Source: an uncultured Granulosicoccaceae bacterium (GTDB lineage Bacteria; Pseudomonadota; Gammaproteobacteria; CALCKW01). From it: a DNA stretch of 64,000 nt. The DNA is taken from assembly GCA_937965695.1 (NCBI GenBank), contig CALCKW010000028.1, positions 1-64,000 on the forward strand. The letters are read 5' to 3'. How positions within the stretch are numbered: the first letter of the stretch is position 1; each line of letters begins with the position of its first letter. This document shows, piece after piece, positions 29,894 to 37,947 of the stretch. The notes below the pieces were generated by a model. It was not told the DNA's origin. It made no database searches and saw only the letters and a list, made by a program, of their open reading frames with translations. The position numbers and the translations under genes were made by a program.

Positions 29894-30109
29894 ATGCTAA
29901 TTCTGACTCGTCGAGTCGGCGAAACGCTGATAATCGGTGATGAGGTTACAGTGACAGTTCTGGGAGTGAAGGGCAATCAAGTCCGCATAGGTGTTAATGC
30001 ACCCAAAGAAGTATCAGTGCACCGCGAGGAGATCTATGATCGAATCAAGCGGGAGCAAGATGGAACTGATGCTGGCGAAGACGCAGAAGACTCGCAGCAA
30101 CTAGGTTAA
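29894..30109 (+). CDS. csrA: Carbon storage regulator CsrA (RsmA)
   Basis: A small dimeric RNA-binding protein that blocks ribosome sites containing GGA motifs. The family sequence [18 protein letters not shown] is intact and the key RNA-binding residue Arg44 is in [10 protein letters not shown]. At 71 residues it has a slightly longer acidic tail than E. coli CsrA (61). GGAGAG lies seven bases before the ATG. That ribosome site contains GGA, so self-binding is possible. The 190-base gap before it should hold its promoters. Confidence 0.97.
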   Translation: MLILTRRVGETLIIGDEVTVTVLGVKGNQVRIGVNAPKEVSVHREEIYDRIKREQDGTDAGEDAEDSQQLG

Positions 30110-30117
30110 TAACAAGA

Positions 30118-30171
30118 CAGGGCGCAACGGTTTCCAAAAACGGTTGTTTGAGCATTCTGGCTCGCGCCCTG
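30118..30171 (+). terminator. Extended hairpin after csrA
   Basis: Eight-bp arms CAGGGCGC and GCGCCCTG enclose a 38-base loop with an AACGGTT/AACGGTT-like inner part, nine bases after the csrA stop, followed by a T-rich tract. It probably ends the csrA transcript. Confidence 0.55.
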
Positions 30172-30221
30172 AGCTTTCTTTGCAAGACAGTCCCCCCTTA
30201 AAAAATTATCTTACAATGGTG

Positions 30222-30251
30222 TTCCCATTCTGCATTGTGTTGATATATAAT
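30222..30251 (+). promoter_or_regulatory. Promoter of the tRNA-Ser/tRNA-Arg operon
   Basis: A perfect -10 TATAAT (30246-30251) and a weaker -35 TTCCCA (30222-30227) at 18-base spacing lie 25 bases before tRNA-Ser. Confidence 0.6.
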
Positions 30252-30276
30252 AGTTGGCTTGACGTTAGTGTGTCAT

Positions 30277-30369
30277 GGAGAGGTGGCCGAGTGGCTGAAG
30301 GCGCTCCCCTGCTAAGGGAGTATAGGGTTTATAGCTCTATCGAGGGTTCGAATCCCTCTCTCTCCGCCA
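30277..30369 (+). tRNA. tRNA-Ser (anticodon GCT)
   Basis: The acceptor stem GGAGAGG pairs with TCTCTCC. The anticodon loop CTGCTAA carries GCT at 30311-30313 in a 5-bp CTCCC/GGGAG stem. A long variable arm, as expected of serine tRNA, precedes the T-arm GAGGG-TTCGAAT-CCCTC. The discriminator G and an encoded CCA end the gene. Confidence 0.97.
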
Positions 30370-30421
30370 AATGTTTTGCATTTGGATTTTGTATTTGATA
30401 CAGTTAGCGGCTTGACTATGA

Positions 30422-30498
30422 GCGCCCGTAGCTCAGCTGGATAGAGTACCGGGCTACGAACCAGGTGGTCGGAGGTTCGAATCCTTCCGGGCGCGCCA
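30422..30498 (+). tRNA. tRNA-Arg (anticodon ACG)
   Basis: The acceptor stem GCGCCCG pairs with CGGGCGC. The D-arm GCTCAGCTGGATAGAGT, the anticodon loop CTACGAA with ACG at 30456-30458, and the T-loop TTCGAAT are standard, and CCA is encoded. The anticodon stem reads CCGGG against CCAGG, so pair 29-41 is G opposite A. Related tRNAs have CCTGG here, with a normal T-A pair. Confidence 0.95.
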
Positions 30499-30506
30499 TT
30501 TTAAAG

Positions 30507-30532
30507 AAACGACCATAGGGTCGTTTTTTTTT
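30507..30532 (+). terminator. Terminator of the tRNA operon
   Basis: AACGACC/GGTCGTT stem with a 4-base loop and a run of nine T, nine bases after the tRNA-Arg CCA. Confidence 0.93.
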
Positions 30533-30535
30533 GCC

Positions 30536-30571
30536 AAAAAAAAGCTGAAACGGTGTAGTGCGTTTCAGCTT
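30536..30571 (-). terminator. Terminator of the minus-strand Cas6-like gene
   Basis: An 11-bp perfect stem (AAGCTGAAACG with CGTTTCAGCTT) with an 8-base loop, followed on the minus strand by a run of eight T. It lies 38 bases after the stop of the gene ending at 30609 and faces the tRNA terminator. Confidence 0.92.
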
Positions 30572-30608
30572 GTCTGAGACTCTGCGAGATAGGAGTTATC
30601 GTGGTATG

Positions 30609-32261
30609 TCAGCCTGTTCCATGGGTTCGATGGCCACCTGTGCCTCTAGAACGCACGCGTACCTCAGGTCTCTTATTGAACTGAGGCTTTCGTGATCTTG
30701 GCTCCTCAACCCATGCTGCTTCTGTCGCTGCTCGCATTCCCATCGGTGGCCCTATTAGGTTGCTCAGCGGAGACATGATATTGATACCGCCTTCCTCTTT
30801 ACGAAGGCTGGACTCTACATAATCAAAAAGTGGATCTTCACCGAATAAAGAGGCCAAATGCGTGCGCACTTTTCTCGCAGAGATTTTTGTTGAATTATGC
30901 ATGGCGCTTGCGAACCCTGCTTCATCACTCACTCTTTTGTGTAGAGCGAGAGTGCCTAGCTGATCCTGAGCTTGGTTCTGACCTTTGTTTTGTTGTGCGC
31001 CTCTAAGAAGCAACAGCCTTGGCATAAGTGTTTGCGCAATAGCTTGTTGTAAAACTCTGTCTTCAAAAGAGTGGATGGGTATTTCTAAGCCGCTTCTGTT
31101 TGGTTCAAATTTCGCCATCGAAGAAACTCCGACTGAGCCGTTGAGCAGCTGCTCAAAACGAGCTCTCAGATGGCTGACAGGATCACTTAAATCTGTGACC
31201 TCGGAATTCTCAGGTTCCGTCAGCTCTCCTAGTTTTTTAAGCTCGTCTTGTTCGAAAAGGCAGTGGTAATAGGAAGTCAGTAGATTTTTTTCGCCCAGTA
31301 TCTGCTCCAGTGGCCCGTGGGTTAGGCAACTTTGCAGCCATTGAGTTGGGTTGTTAGATTTGCTGCCGAGGTTAAAGCGGCCCCAGCCTTGGGAAGTGCG
31401 TTGGCCAATGCCGGTAAATTGACCAAGAACCAAAAGTTTCCACCAATCTTGTGTCAAGCCGTCGGGGGCGCTGAGTGTCATGGTCCCGCAAAGCCCCCCC
31501 ATACCTCTGTCGTGCGCACTTGGGTCGCTGTAGATGCTCTCTAACCAGAAAAGATCGTGTTTTTCGGCAGCTATTTGAGGGGGGGCAGTTCGCGGTGGCA
31601 GGGCACCGACGCCGCGGCGTCTCAGCAGGTCGGCAAAACTGTCTCTGACCCGATTCACCAAAAGTTCGCTGTTCAAATCGTTGTGGTCGTGGCAGTAGCG
31701 CGACTCACCTCTAGAATTTGCACGTTGTAGCTTGTCTTTTAGCAGGCGAACGGGAGAAGCAAAAGAAATCTCAACCTGATTAGGGTTCTCCGAAGCCCAT
31801 CGCTGAGCTGTCGCGTCGAGGTCTTCAGGGGTGAAGATGCTTAGCTCTTCGAAAGAGCTGACAGGCTTGTCTGTCATGCCATCGCGCAGTTCAAGCAATC
31901 GCAAGTTGTCTCTAAAACAAATGCGTCGCTCACGTCGCAGAGCAGAGTCGGGCAAGTCTTTTAAGCCACTGATAAGGTCATGCAGCAAAGCTTCACTGCC
32001 GCTTAGGCCAAACAACCTGAAGACATATCGATCACCAGGGCCAAACTCTGTGCGTCCAGACTCATGACTCTCGATGCGAATCAGCGTGTCAAAGTCCTCC
32101 GGCTCCCTTAGCAGGTGTCTGACAAAGGCTGAAAGGCTGGCTTGGTGGAAAAATTTGGGGTGTGAGCTTGCGGTGAACTGAAGTACTACCGTTAAGCATC
32201 GTGCAGGAAGCAGCTGTTCAATCGGTAGTGATACGCTTTCGGTGGTGTCACTAAATTCCAT
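30609..32261 (-). CDS. Orphan Cas6-like RAMP protein fused to a degenerate, truncated reverse-transcriptase domain
   Basis: I recognise residues 20-300 as a Cas6-type RAMP. FFHQASLSAFVRHLL (37-51), the GDRYVFRLFGL strand (76-86) and the glycine-rich GQFTGIGQRTSQGWGRF (280-296) fit the Cas6 N- and C-terminal halves; such proteins cut CRISPR precursor RNA. Residues 393-505 then read like parts of a reverse transcriptase in normal order: DRVLQQAIAQTLMPRL (401-416, the RT-0/1 region), ISARKVRTHLASLFGEDPLFD (460-480, the helix after motif A), and SPLSNLIG (497-504, the motif B' core). The motif A aspartate is missing (SAMHNSTKIS), and the protein ends without the YxDD motif or a Cas1 domain. Known fusions run Cas6-RT-Cas1. 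No array or other cas gene is visible in the window. Function unknown. Confidence 0.68.
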   Translation of the reverse strand: MEFSDTTESVSLPIEQLLPARCLTVVLQFTASSHPKFFHQASLSAFVRHLLREPEDFDTLIRIESHESGRTEFGPGDRYVFRLFGLSGSEALLHDLISGLKDLPDSALRRERRICFRDNLRLLELRDGMTDKPVSSFEELSIFTPEDLDATAQRWASENPNQVEISFASPVRLLKDKLQRANSRGESRYCHDHNDLNSELLVNRVRDSFADLLRRRGVGALPPRTAPPQIAAEKHDLFWLESIYSDPSAHDRGMGGLCGTMTLSAPDGLTQDWWKLLVLGQFTGIGQRTSQGWGRFNLGSKSNNPTQWLQSCLTHGPLEQILGEKNLLTSYYHCLFEQDELKKLGELTEPENSEVTDLSDPVSHLRARFEQLLNGSVGVSSMAKFEPNRSGLEIPIHSFEDRVLQQAIAQTLMPRLLLLRGAQQNKGQNQAQDQLGTLALHKRVSDEAGFASAMHNSTKISARKVRTHLASLFGEDPLFDYVESSLRKEEGGINIMSPLSNLIGPPMGMRAATEAAWVEEPRSRKPQFNKRPEVRVRSRGTGGHRTHGTG

Positions 32262-32543
32262 TTCAATGTCCTAATTGGCTCAAGGATGTGTGCGCTCTGC
32301 TCGAACAAGATAAATCCATTCCATGGACTTTACACCGCAGTTGATTCCTAAAAATGGTTCTAGAGCGAAGCCTAATGGCCGCAGTAAAAAGTTACCGCAC
32401 GCCATAGAGTTGTATTTTCAACGCATATATTAGGAATACTTGAGCGTTCATCCAACAATGTTTTAGGTTATTGAATGATAGCTCAAATAGCAAGTGTGAA
32501 ACTGCACAAATTGTTCCAAAACAGGTACAACCAACCAACTAAC

Positions 32544-34106
32544 TTATTCGCTAAAAGAGGGTTTCTTGTCTGTTTCTTCGTGGTTAGTGCACAGGTGTAT
32601 GCCTAACGCAGCAAGCTTTCTAGGGTCGACAGGCTGTTCCAAAGCAGGGCAGATAACTGCGGCTCCGGTGGTCGAGATGAGCTTTGTCAGGCGCTGTAAG
32701 TTTTTGGCACTGAAAGTTTTGTTTGAAAAAGACGTGAGCACGCCGGCGTGCAGTTGAACATAGTCAGGAGAAAGTGCTTTGACTAAGGTGAGATCATCAC
32801 TTGCTTTAAAGGCATCACAAATACTGATGCCACAGCCCGAGGGTCGAACTGACGCGGCAAATTGCCCGCAAGCCTTTAGGTGTTCTCGGCAATCATCGAT
32901 GTGTAGCGAGATTGTTAATTTGACACCGGTACCCGATATTTGGCCGAGCAATTGGCGTATCCATCCTGGCAACTTAGGATCAACAATAGCGCGCGCGCTG
33001 ATAGGGACATGTAGGCAAGTGTTATCTAGGTTCAGTCGCTGTGCTTCACGCGCAGCACTAAACAATAGCCAGCGATCAAGGCTTTGGTTCGTTTTTACTT
33101 CAGCGGCCAGGCGAACGAGCTTCATCCCGTTAGGGAGATCTAATTTGTTGTCTCGGGGTTTTAGCAGCACCTGGATTTGTTGATCGGCATCGTCGCTAGC
33201 ATTACTCAGTGGCAGAAACTGCAGCTTCAAGGCGTTTTGTCGCATCGCCTTGTCGATGATGGCGCCCGATTGTTCCCTTTTCCGTTTTGACTGTTGTTTG
33301 TCAGGCAATGCAGCGGGTGCTTCTGATCGAGTCGGCGGGGGCAATTGGGCGAGTGAGCGAACAGTGAGCAACAAGCCGCGTTCGCCGTCACCAATATAGG
33401 GCGAAAGTGTCAAAGTGGCATCCAGCACTAGCTTGTCAGGGCGACGTAATGACAAACGCATTTGACGAGTGGTGCTCTCAGCGCGAGCATAGCCTCGCAA
33501 CAGAGCCTTCGCCTTGTCACGGTCTGCAGGATCAACTAAATCGAGAAAAGGTATGCCGATGGCTTCTTCAGCACTTGATAACCCCAAGAGTTTTAAATAG
33601 CTGCGATTAGTGCTGGCGTGTGCGCCGTCGATGATCACCGCATGTGGTTCACGGGTGTCTTGCATCACCTGTTCCGCGCGCCGCTCGCTGTCGAGCAAAG
33701 CATTGCGTAATAACGCTGTATGCCTAACGGAACTAAGTCGATCACCTTCGCGTTTGGCAACTTCTCGAAGGTGCAACAAATCGTCAATATCTACCCAATC
33801 GGCAAAGCCGTGCGCCAAGACCGCACCCAGTGAACAGTCGTAGGCGGGTTGACCCAGAGCCAGAACAGGGCAATCTTGTCGCAAATCACGTAACAATTGA
33901 ATGCCCACATCTTTCAGCGTTTCTCGGTGCTCAAGTGAGATAAGGCAGAGATCGTATTGGGCGCAAGGCTCCGGAATTTGGCCTGCGCTGTCGTAGCGAT
34001 CCATATGCACAGCCAGTCCGTTTGCACGTAAGCTCGCCGACACCAACTCAGCGCGAGCGCTATCAGAGTCGATTATGAGCAGCAGCAAACGAGTCGCGGT
34101 TTTCAA
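32544..34106 (-). CDS. REC-PAS-EAL domain protein with degenerate catalytic sites
   Basis: Three signalling domains are readable in order: a receiver-like domain (about residues 6-120), a PAS domain (about 150-255, HAVIIDGAHASTNRSYLKLLG) and an EAL-like domain (about 285-510). The receiver lacks the phosphate-acceptor Asp: where it is expected the sequence is CLISLEHRE. The EAL domain has QVLLKPRD in place of EALLR, SICDAF in place of DDFGTG, and PALEQ in place of AEGVE, so it cannot be an active cyclic-di-GMP phosphodiesterase. There is no GGDEF domain. A non-enzymatic, FimX-like ligand-binding or scaffold role is possible. It lies upstream of the Cas6-like gene on the same strand with a 282-base gap in which I see no repeats. 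Confidence 0.72.
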   Translation of the reverse strand: MKTATRLLLLIIDSDSARAELVSASLRANGLAVHMDRYDSAGQIPEPCAQYDLCLISLEHRETLKDVGIQLLRDLRQDCPVLALGQPAYDCSLGAVLAHGFADWVDIDDLLHLREVAKREGDRLSSVRHTALLRNALLDSERRAEQVMQDTREPHAVIIDGAHASTNRSYLKLLGLSSAEEAIGIPFLDLVDPADRDKAKALLRGYARAESTTRQMRLSLRRPDKLVLDATLTLSPYIGDGERGLLLTVRSLAQLPPPTRSEAPAALPDKQQSKRKREQSGAIIDKAMRQNALKLQFLPLSNASDDADQQIQVLLKPRDNKLDLPNGMKLVRLAAEVKTNQSLDRWLLFSAAREAQRLNLDNTCLHVPISARAIVDPKLPGWIRQLLGQISGTGVKLTISLHIDDCREHLKACGQFAASVRPSGCGISICDAFKASDDLTLVKALSPDYVQLHAGVLTSFSNKTFSAKNLQRLTKLISTTGAAVICPALEQPVDPRKLAALGIHLCTNHEETDKKPSFSE

Positions 34107-34347
34107 GTTGTGTAATCAGCCTTGGTAGTTGTCTCACCATTATCAGCCAAACTGCGCTCCGCGAAAAGCATTAGTACAAACAAGATGTTGCGGAAACCTC
34201 TTGCGGCGCATCAGGGATGGCCTAGACAGATCAATCAGATGTATAATATCGGGTTGAATTGGATGAATTTAAGGCGTGAAACCTTGCGTCTATTTGGTTC
34301 TACCTACAGACCAAGTTAACCCACACCATTGAGAAGGAAGTTCGGCG

Positions 34348-34914
34348 ATGGCCAACTACAGCACAAACGAGTTCAAAGGCGGCTTGAAGATCATGCTCGA
34401 CGGGCATCCGCACTCCATCGTTGAAAATGAACTGGTCAAACCAGGTAAGGGACAAGCCTTCAATCGCGTGCGGGTGCGAAACCTGAAGACGGGTCGCACC
34501 ATTGAAAAAACTTTTAAATCCGGTGAGAGCGTAGAAGCCGCAGATGTCATGGAAACTGACCTGCAATATCTCTACACCGACGGCGAATTCTGGCACTTTA
34601 TGGATCCTGCCTCTTATGAGCAGTTGGGTGCTGATGCCGCCGCTGTGGGCGATGCAAAGCTTTGGTTGAAAGAAGAAGACGTCTGTCAAGTAACGCTCTG
34701 GAATGGCGAGCCAATTACAGTGACACCGCCTAACTTTGTAGAACTAAAAGTGACTGAGACAGATCCCGGTATGCGTGGCGATACAGCACAAGGTGGCAAT
34801 AAGCCAGCGCATCTAGAAACCGGCGCCGTGGTCAAGGTTCCGCTGTTTATCGAAGAAGGTGAAATGCTGCGTTGTGATACGCGCACCGGTGAATACGTCT
34901 CTCGCGTGAAATAA
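34348..34914 (+). CDS. efp: Elongation factor P
   Basis: EF-P frees ribosomes stalled at consecutive prolines. Three beta-barrel domains are present, and the modified lysine is Lys34 in VKPGKGQAF, the position that EpmA beta-lysylates. The length (188 residues) is exactly that of the family. AGAAGGAAG lies about 12 bases before the ATG. A perfect -10 TATAAT is at 34242-34247, with a poor -35. The gene is followed after two bases by epmA, so substrate and modifying enzyme are made together. Confidence 0.97.
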   Translation: MANYSTNEFKGGLKIMLDGHPHSIVENELVKPGKGQAFNRVRVRNLKTGRTIEKTFKSGESVEAADVMETDLQYLYTDGEFWHFMDPASYEQLGADAAAVGDAKLWLKEEDVCQVTLWNGEPITVTPPNFVELKVTETDPGMRGDTAQGGNKPAHLETGAVVKVPLFIEEGEMLRCDTRTGEYVSRVK

Positions 34915-34916
34915 CG

Positions 34917-35879
34917 ATGAATGATGATTGGCGACCAACTGCACCAGCCAGAGCCCGAGAAGAAAGGGCGGCGATGCTCACCAGAATACGCGAGTATTTT
35001 GGCAACGCCGGTGTGCTGGAAGTAGACACACCTGTGTTTTCTAGCGCGACCAGTCCCGACCAGCATGTGCCCAGTTTTGAGGCAAACAATGCGGGCAGAT
35101 TTGGTTATCTGCACACGTCTCCTGAATACCCAATGAAACGTCTGTTGGCAGACGGCAGTGGTGACATTTACCAAATAGCTAAAGTGTTCCGCGCGGGTGA
35201 ACGTGGGGCACACCACAATCCCGAATTTACGTTGCTCGAGTGGTATCGACTCGATTTCGACTTGCCTGCTTTGATGCAAGATGTGCATCGCATAGTTGCC
35301 GCTGCACTCAATCAACCTGTACAAGCTATCCAACTCAGTTTTCGCCAGGCTTGCATTGATCTGGGTGGCTTTGACCCTTGGACTGATAACGCGACGCAAA
35401 TGCGTGATTGTCTCGTGAAAGGCGGCCATTCGGTGCCTGAGTCGCTGACAGTAGATGAAGTCGATGCTTGGATCGATTTAGCATTTTCCACGTTGGTCGC
35501 TGCGCAGTTTCCTAAGGATCGGCTGACTTTTGTCGAAGGCTACCCGGCCAGCCAAGCGGCGCTTGCACGCATTGAGACGCGTGATGGGGTGGCTGTAGCC
35601 TCACGTTTTGAAGCCTATTGGAGTGGTCTAGAACTGGCTAACGGCTTTCACGAACTGACTGATCCATTGGAACAGCGCAGCCGCTTCGAGGCGGAGCAAG
35701 ACGCAGCCAGTGCCAGCGGGCTGCCAAGGCGACCCATGGACGAGCGCTTCTTGGCAGCACTAGATCAAGGGTTACCTAATTGCTCAGGGGTGGCTGTCGG
35801 CCTGGACAGAGTGCTGATGGTCTTAATGCAAGTGAGTGACATTAAAGAAGTCATCAGCTTCCCTATTGGTCGGGCGTGA
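34917..35879 (+). CDS. epmA: EF-P beta-lysylation ligase EpmA (GenX/PoxA)
   Basis: This lysyl-tRNA-synthetase paralogue without an anticodon-binding domain attaches (R)-beta-lysine to Lys34 of EF-P. Class II motifs are visible: VDTPVFSSATSPDQHVPSF, FRAGERGAHHNPEFTLLEWY (motif 2) and GVAVGLDRVLMVLM (motif 3). The ATG lies two bases after the efp stop. The aminomutase gene epmB, needed to make beta-lysine, is not in the window. The stop overlaps the next gene by four bases. Confidence 0.96.
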   Translation: MNDDWRPTAPARAREERAAMLTRIREYFGNAGVLEVDTPVFSSATSPDQHVPSFEANNAGRFGYLHTSPEYPMKRLLADGSGDIYQIAKVFRAGERGAHHNPEFTLLEWYRLDFDLPALMQDVHRIVAAALNQPVQAIQLSFRQACIDLGGFDPWTDNATQMRDCLVKGGHSVPESLTVDEVDAWIDLAFSTLVAAQFPKDRLTFVEGYPASQAALARIETRDGVAVASRFEAYWSGLELANGFHELTDPLEQRSRFEAEQDAASASGLPRRPMDERFLAALDQGLPNCSGVAVGLDRVLMVLMQVSDIKEVISFPIGRA

Positions 35880-36382
35880 GCGAATCGGTCGATCTTGATG
35901 CGGTGTTGCAAGCGCATGCCGTGGGGCGGCTGCCTTTTGAGCAGTTGTTTTTGCGGTTTGGTCTAAAACTGAGCTGGCATCAAATGGGCGCCCCAATACC
36001 GGGTTCTTTCTGGGGAGAGCCAGAGGCCGGGCTCATTGGAGAGACTCTGCACGCTCGAGACGATACACCTGTGCAATCTATTCTGCACGAAGGTTGTCAC
36101 TGGATTTGTCTGTCACCGGAAAGACGTGCCACGTTGCACACCAATGTTGGTGGCAGCGCGCAAGAGGAGTGCGCTGTCTGCTATTTACAAATACTTTTAG
36201 CTGGCAACATCGAAGCGGTGGGTCGAGCGCGCATGTTTTCAGATATGGACGCATGGGGATATAGCTTCCGTCACGGTTCGGCAAGCCGTTGGTTTTTACA
36301 CGACGCAGAAGATGCGCGTGACTGGTTGATTCAGCGAGGGTTGCTGTGCGCTACCAGTGACCGAGTGCTTGTCCCATCTTAA
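35876..36382 (+). CDS. Conserved protein with a HExxH zinc-peptidase motif
   Basis: I do not recognise a named family. The sequence LHEGCHWICLSPERR contains His71-Glu72-x-x-His75, and a Glu pair (QEECAVCYLQ, residues 97-98) stands 22 residues further on. This is the arrangement of gluzincin-type zinc peptidases, although the protein is short (168 residues) and soluble with no signal peptide. Several cysteines lie close by (Cys74, Cys78, Cys99, Cys102). The GTG start overlaps the epmA stop by four bases, which implies translational coupling. Its end overlaps psd on the other strand by 32 bases. Confidence 0.7.
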   Translation: MSESVDLDAVLQAHAVGRLPFEQLFLRFGLKLSWHQMGAPIPGSFWGEPEAGLIGETLHARDDTPVQSILHEGCHWICLSPERRATLHTNVGGSAQEECAVCYLQILLAGNIEAVGRARMFSDMDAWGYSFRHGSASRWFLHDAEDARDWLIQRGLLCATSDRVLVPS

Positions 36383-37184
36383 CTGGGTCTCCGGCTTTTA
36401 ACGTAGTGTCCCACTCGGCACCTGACGGCAATAACAGTATGACAGTCGAGCCCATATTAAACCGGCCCATCTCTTCGCCCCGCTGTAATTTAACTTCGTG
36501 GTTATGCGGCACCCAACGGGCACCCCATGCGGCAGGCGGCGTAATTAAACCAGCCCACACCGTTTCTATGGCTGCAACATTGATAGCACCCACTAACACC
36601 TGAGCGAACGGGCCTTTGTCCGTTTCAAAAAAGCAAACCGCGCGCTCGTTACGCGCAAAAAGTCGAGGCACGTGTGCGACGGTATGTGGCGCGACGCTAA
36701 ACAAGCGACCAGGGACATGCAGCGTGCTGCGCAGTCGGGCCGATAGTGGCATGTGCACACGGTGGTAGTCGCGCGGTGAAAGGTAGATCGTTATAAATTG
36801 ACCGCCCTCATAAGCCGCCGCGTCTGCATCACTGCCAAGCAGTTCGGCCGCGCTGTAGCTGTGCCCCTTGGCTTGAAATATCTGGCCGTTTTCAATTTTT
36901 CCCCGTTGAGATACTCGGCCATCGCTGGGCGAGACAACCAACCCTTCAGCGTCTGCAATTGGTCGCGCATCGTCACGAAGTGCTCGGGTAAAAAACGCGT
37001 TAAAACTGCTGTAACTGGCAAAATCTGCGTTGGCCGCTTCCGTCATGTCGATGCCGTATACACGTGCAAACCAAGCCATGACTGGCTGGGCCAAGGGTGT
37101 TTGCAGACGGGTAAACCAGAACACAACACGCGAGATGGCGTGATGAGGAAGTACATACTGAAAAGCGGCAAATAGATGGGCCAT
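36351..37184 (-). CDS. psd: Phosphatidylserine decarboxylase proenzyme
   Basis: This membrane-associated enzyme makes phosphatidylethanolamine. It cuts itself at the Gly-Ser bond in FNMGSTVILL to form the pyruvoyl group; the conserved RDYHRVHMPLSA and SPSDGRV segments are present. The length (277 residues) is in range. It is followed on the minus strand in transcription order by nothing coupled, and it lies downstream of the SCO-family gene with nine bases between. Its end overlaps the convergent HExxH gene. Confidence 0.95.
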   Translation of the reverse strand: MAHLFAAFQYVLPHHAISRVVFWFTRLQTPLAQPVMAWFARVYGIDMTEAANADFASYSSFNAFFTRALRDDARPIADAEGLVVSPSDGRVSQRGKIENGQIFQAKGHSYSAAELLGSDADAAAYEGGQFITIYLSPRDYHRVHMPLSARLRSTLHVPGRLFSVAPHTVAHVPRLFARNERAVCFFETDKGPFAQVLVGAINVAAIETVWAGLITPPAAWGARWVPHNHEVKLQRGEEMGRFNMGSTVILLLPSGAEWDTTLKAGDPVKMGQALGHW

Positions 37185-37192
37185 CGAGTTCT

Positions 37193-37864
37193 CTATAGGT
37201 TAGCGCGCAACAACGCTAGATCAGACGCCATTGTGGCGGGCAGGTGAGGTGGTGTCATGATGGCACGCATAGCGCCCGACGGGTCAATCAGTACAATCTG
37301 GCTGCTGTGATCCACTAGGTAATTGTCGCTCTCAATGTCACCGACCACCGCGAAGATTGCTCCTAAGCCACGGGTGAGTTCTTCTAGATCGCTGTTTTCG
37401 CCCGTCGTACCGACAAAGGCGGGGTCAAAGTATTCGACGTATTCCTTAAGCCGCTCTGGCGAGTCGCGTTTGGGGTCTACAGAAACCATCAAGGTTTGAG
37501 TATCTGCTAATTCAGGATTCGTTTCTCGCACCATAGCCATGGTCTGAGCAATGTTAGACAAGGCCACTGGGCAGACATCAGGGCAATAGGTATAACCGAA
37601 GAAAACCATAGTCCATTTGTCTTCGAAAAAGCTGAGCGCGGGTTTGTTTTTGCCGTCATACCCCATCAACGCCACATTCGGCACGGCTCTAAACCCGACA
37701 GGTAGCGCGGTAGCCGCTTCCAGCTGTTGGTTGAGCTCAGAAATTTCTAAGTTTGGTGGATTGAAACTGCGATAAGCAATAGCGCCTAACAATACCGCGG
37801 CGACGACGGCGAAATAGCGGAGGATCCAACAAAATTTACAAGTAGGTTTGGCTGATTCAGACAT
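37193..37864 (-). CDS. SCO1/SenC/PrrC family copper chaperone-like protein
   Basis: Such proteins deliver copper to the CuA site of cytochrome oxidase or act as thiol-disulfide proteins. A membrane anchor lies at about residues 13-30 (ILRYFAVVAAVLLGAIAYRS). The thioredoxin fold carries the CxxxC copper site Cys94/Cys98 in TYCPDVCPV and the conserved His in VDHSSQIVLID. It is upstream of psd on the same strand, probably in one transcript. No cytochrome oxidase genes are in the window, so its target is not known. Confidence 0.92.
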   Translation of the reverse strand: MSESAKPTCKFCWILRYFAVVAAVLLGAIAYRSFNPPNLEISELNQQLEAATALPVGFRAVPNVALMGYDGKNKPALSFFEDKWTMVFFGYTYCPDVCPVALSNIAQTMAMVRETNPELADTQTLMVSVDPKRDSPERLKEYVEYFDPAFVGTTGENSDLEELTRGLGAIFAVVGDIESDNYLVDHSSQIVLIDPSGAMRAIMTPPHLPATMASDLALLRANL

Positions 37865-37947
37865 GGAGAGGCAATGGTATGATTGAGTTTGTTAGTGCGG
37901 CGGAAAGCCGGATAAGTTCAAGTATAACCTAGCGACGGCAGAGCGGC

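Noticed and set aside
30144..30398. An 84-residue plus-strand frame after csrA
   Set aside because: It runs through the tRNA promoter and most of tRNA-Ser.
30500..34350. A CRISPR array near the Cas6-like gene
   Set aside because: I read the gaps at 30572-30608, 32262-32543 and 34107-34347 and saw no regularly spaced repeats. No other cas gene was recognised in the window.
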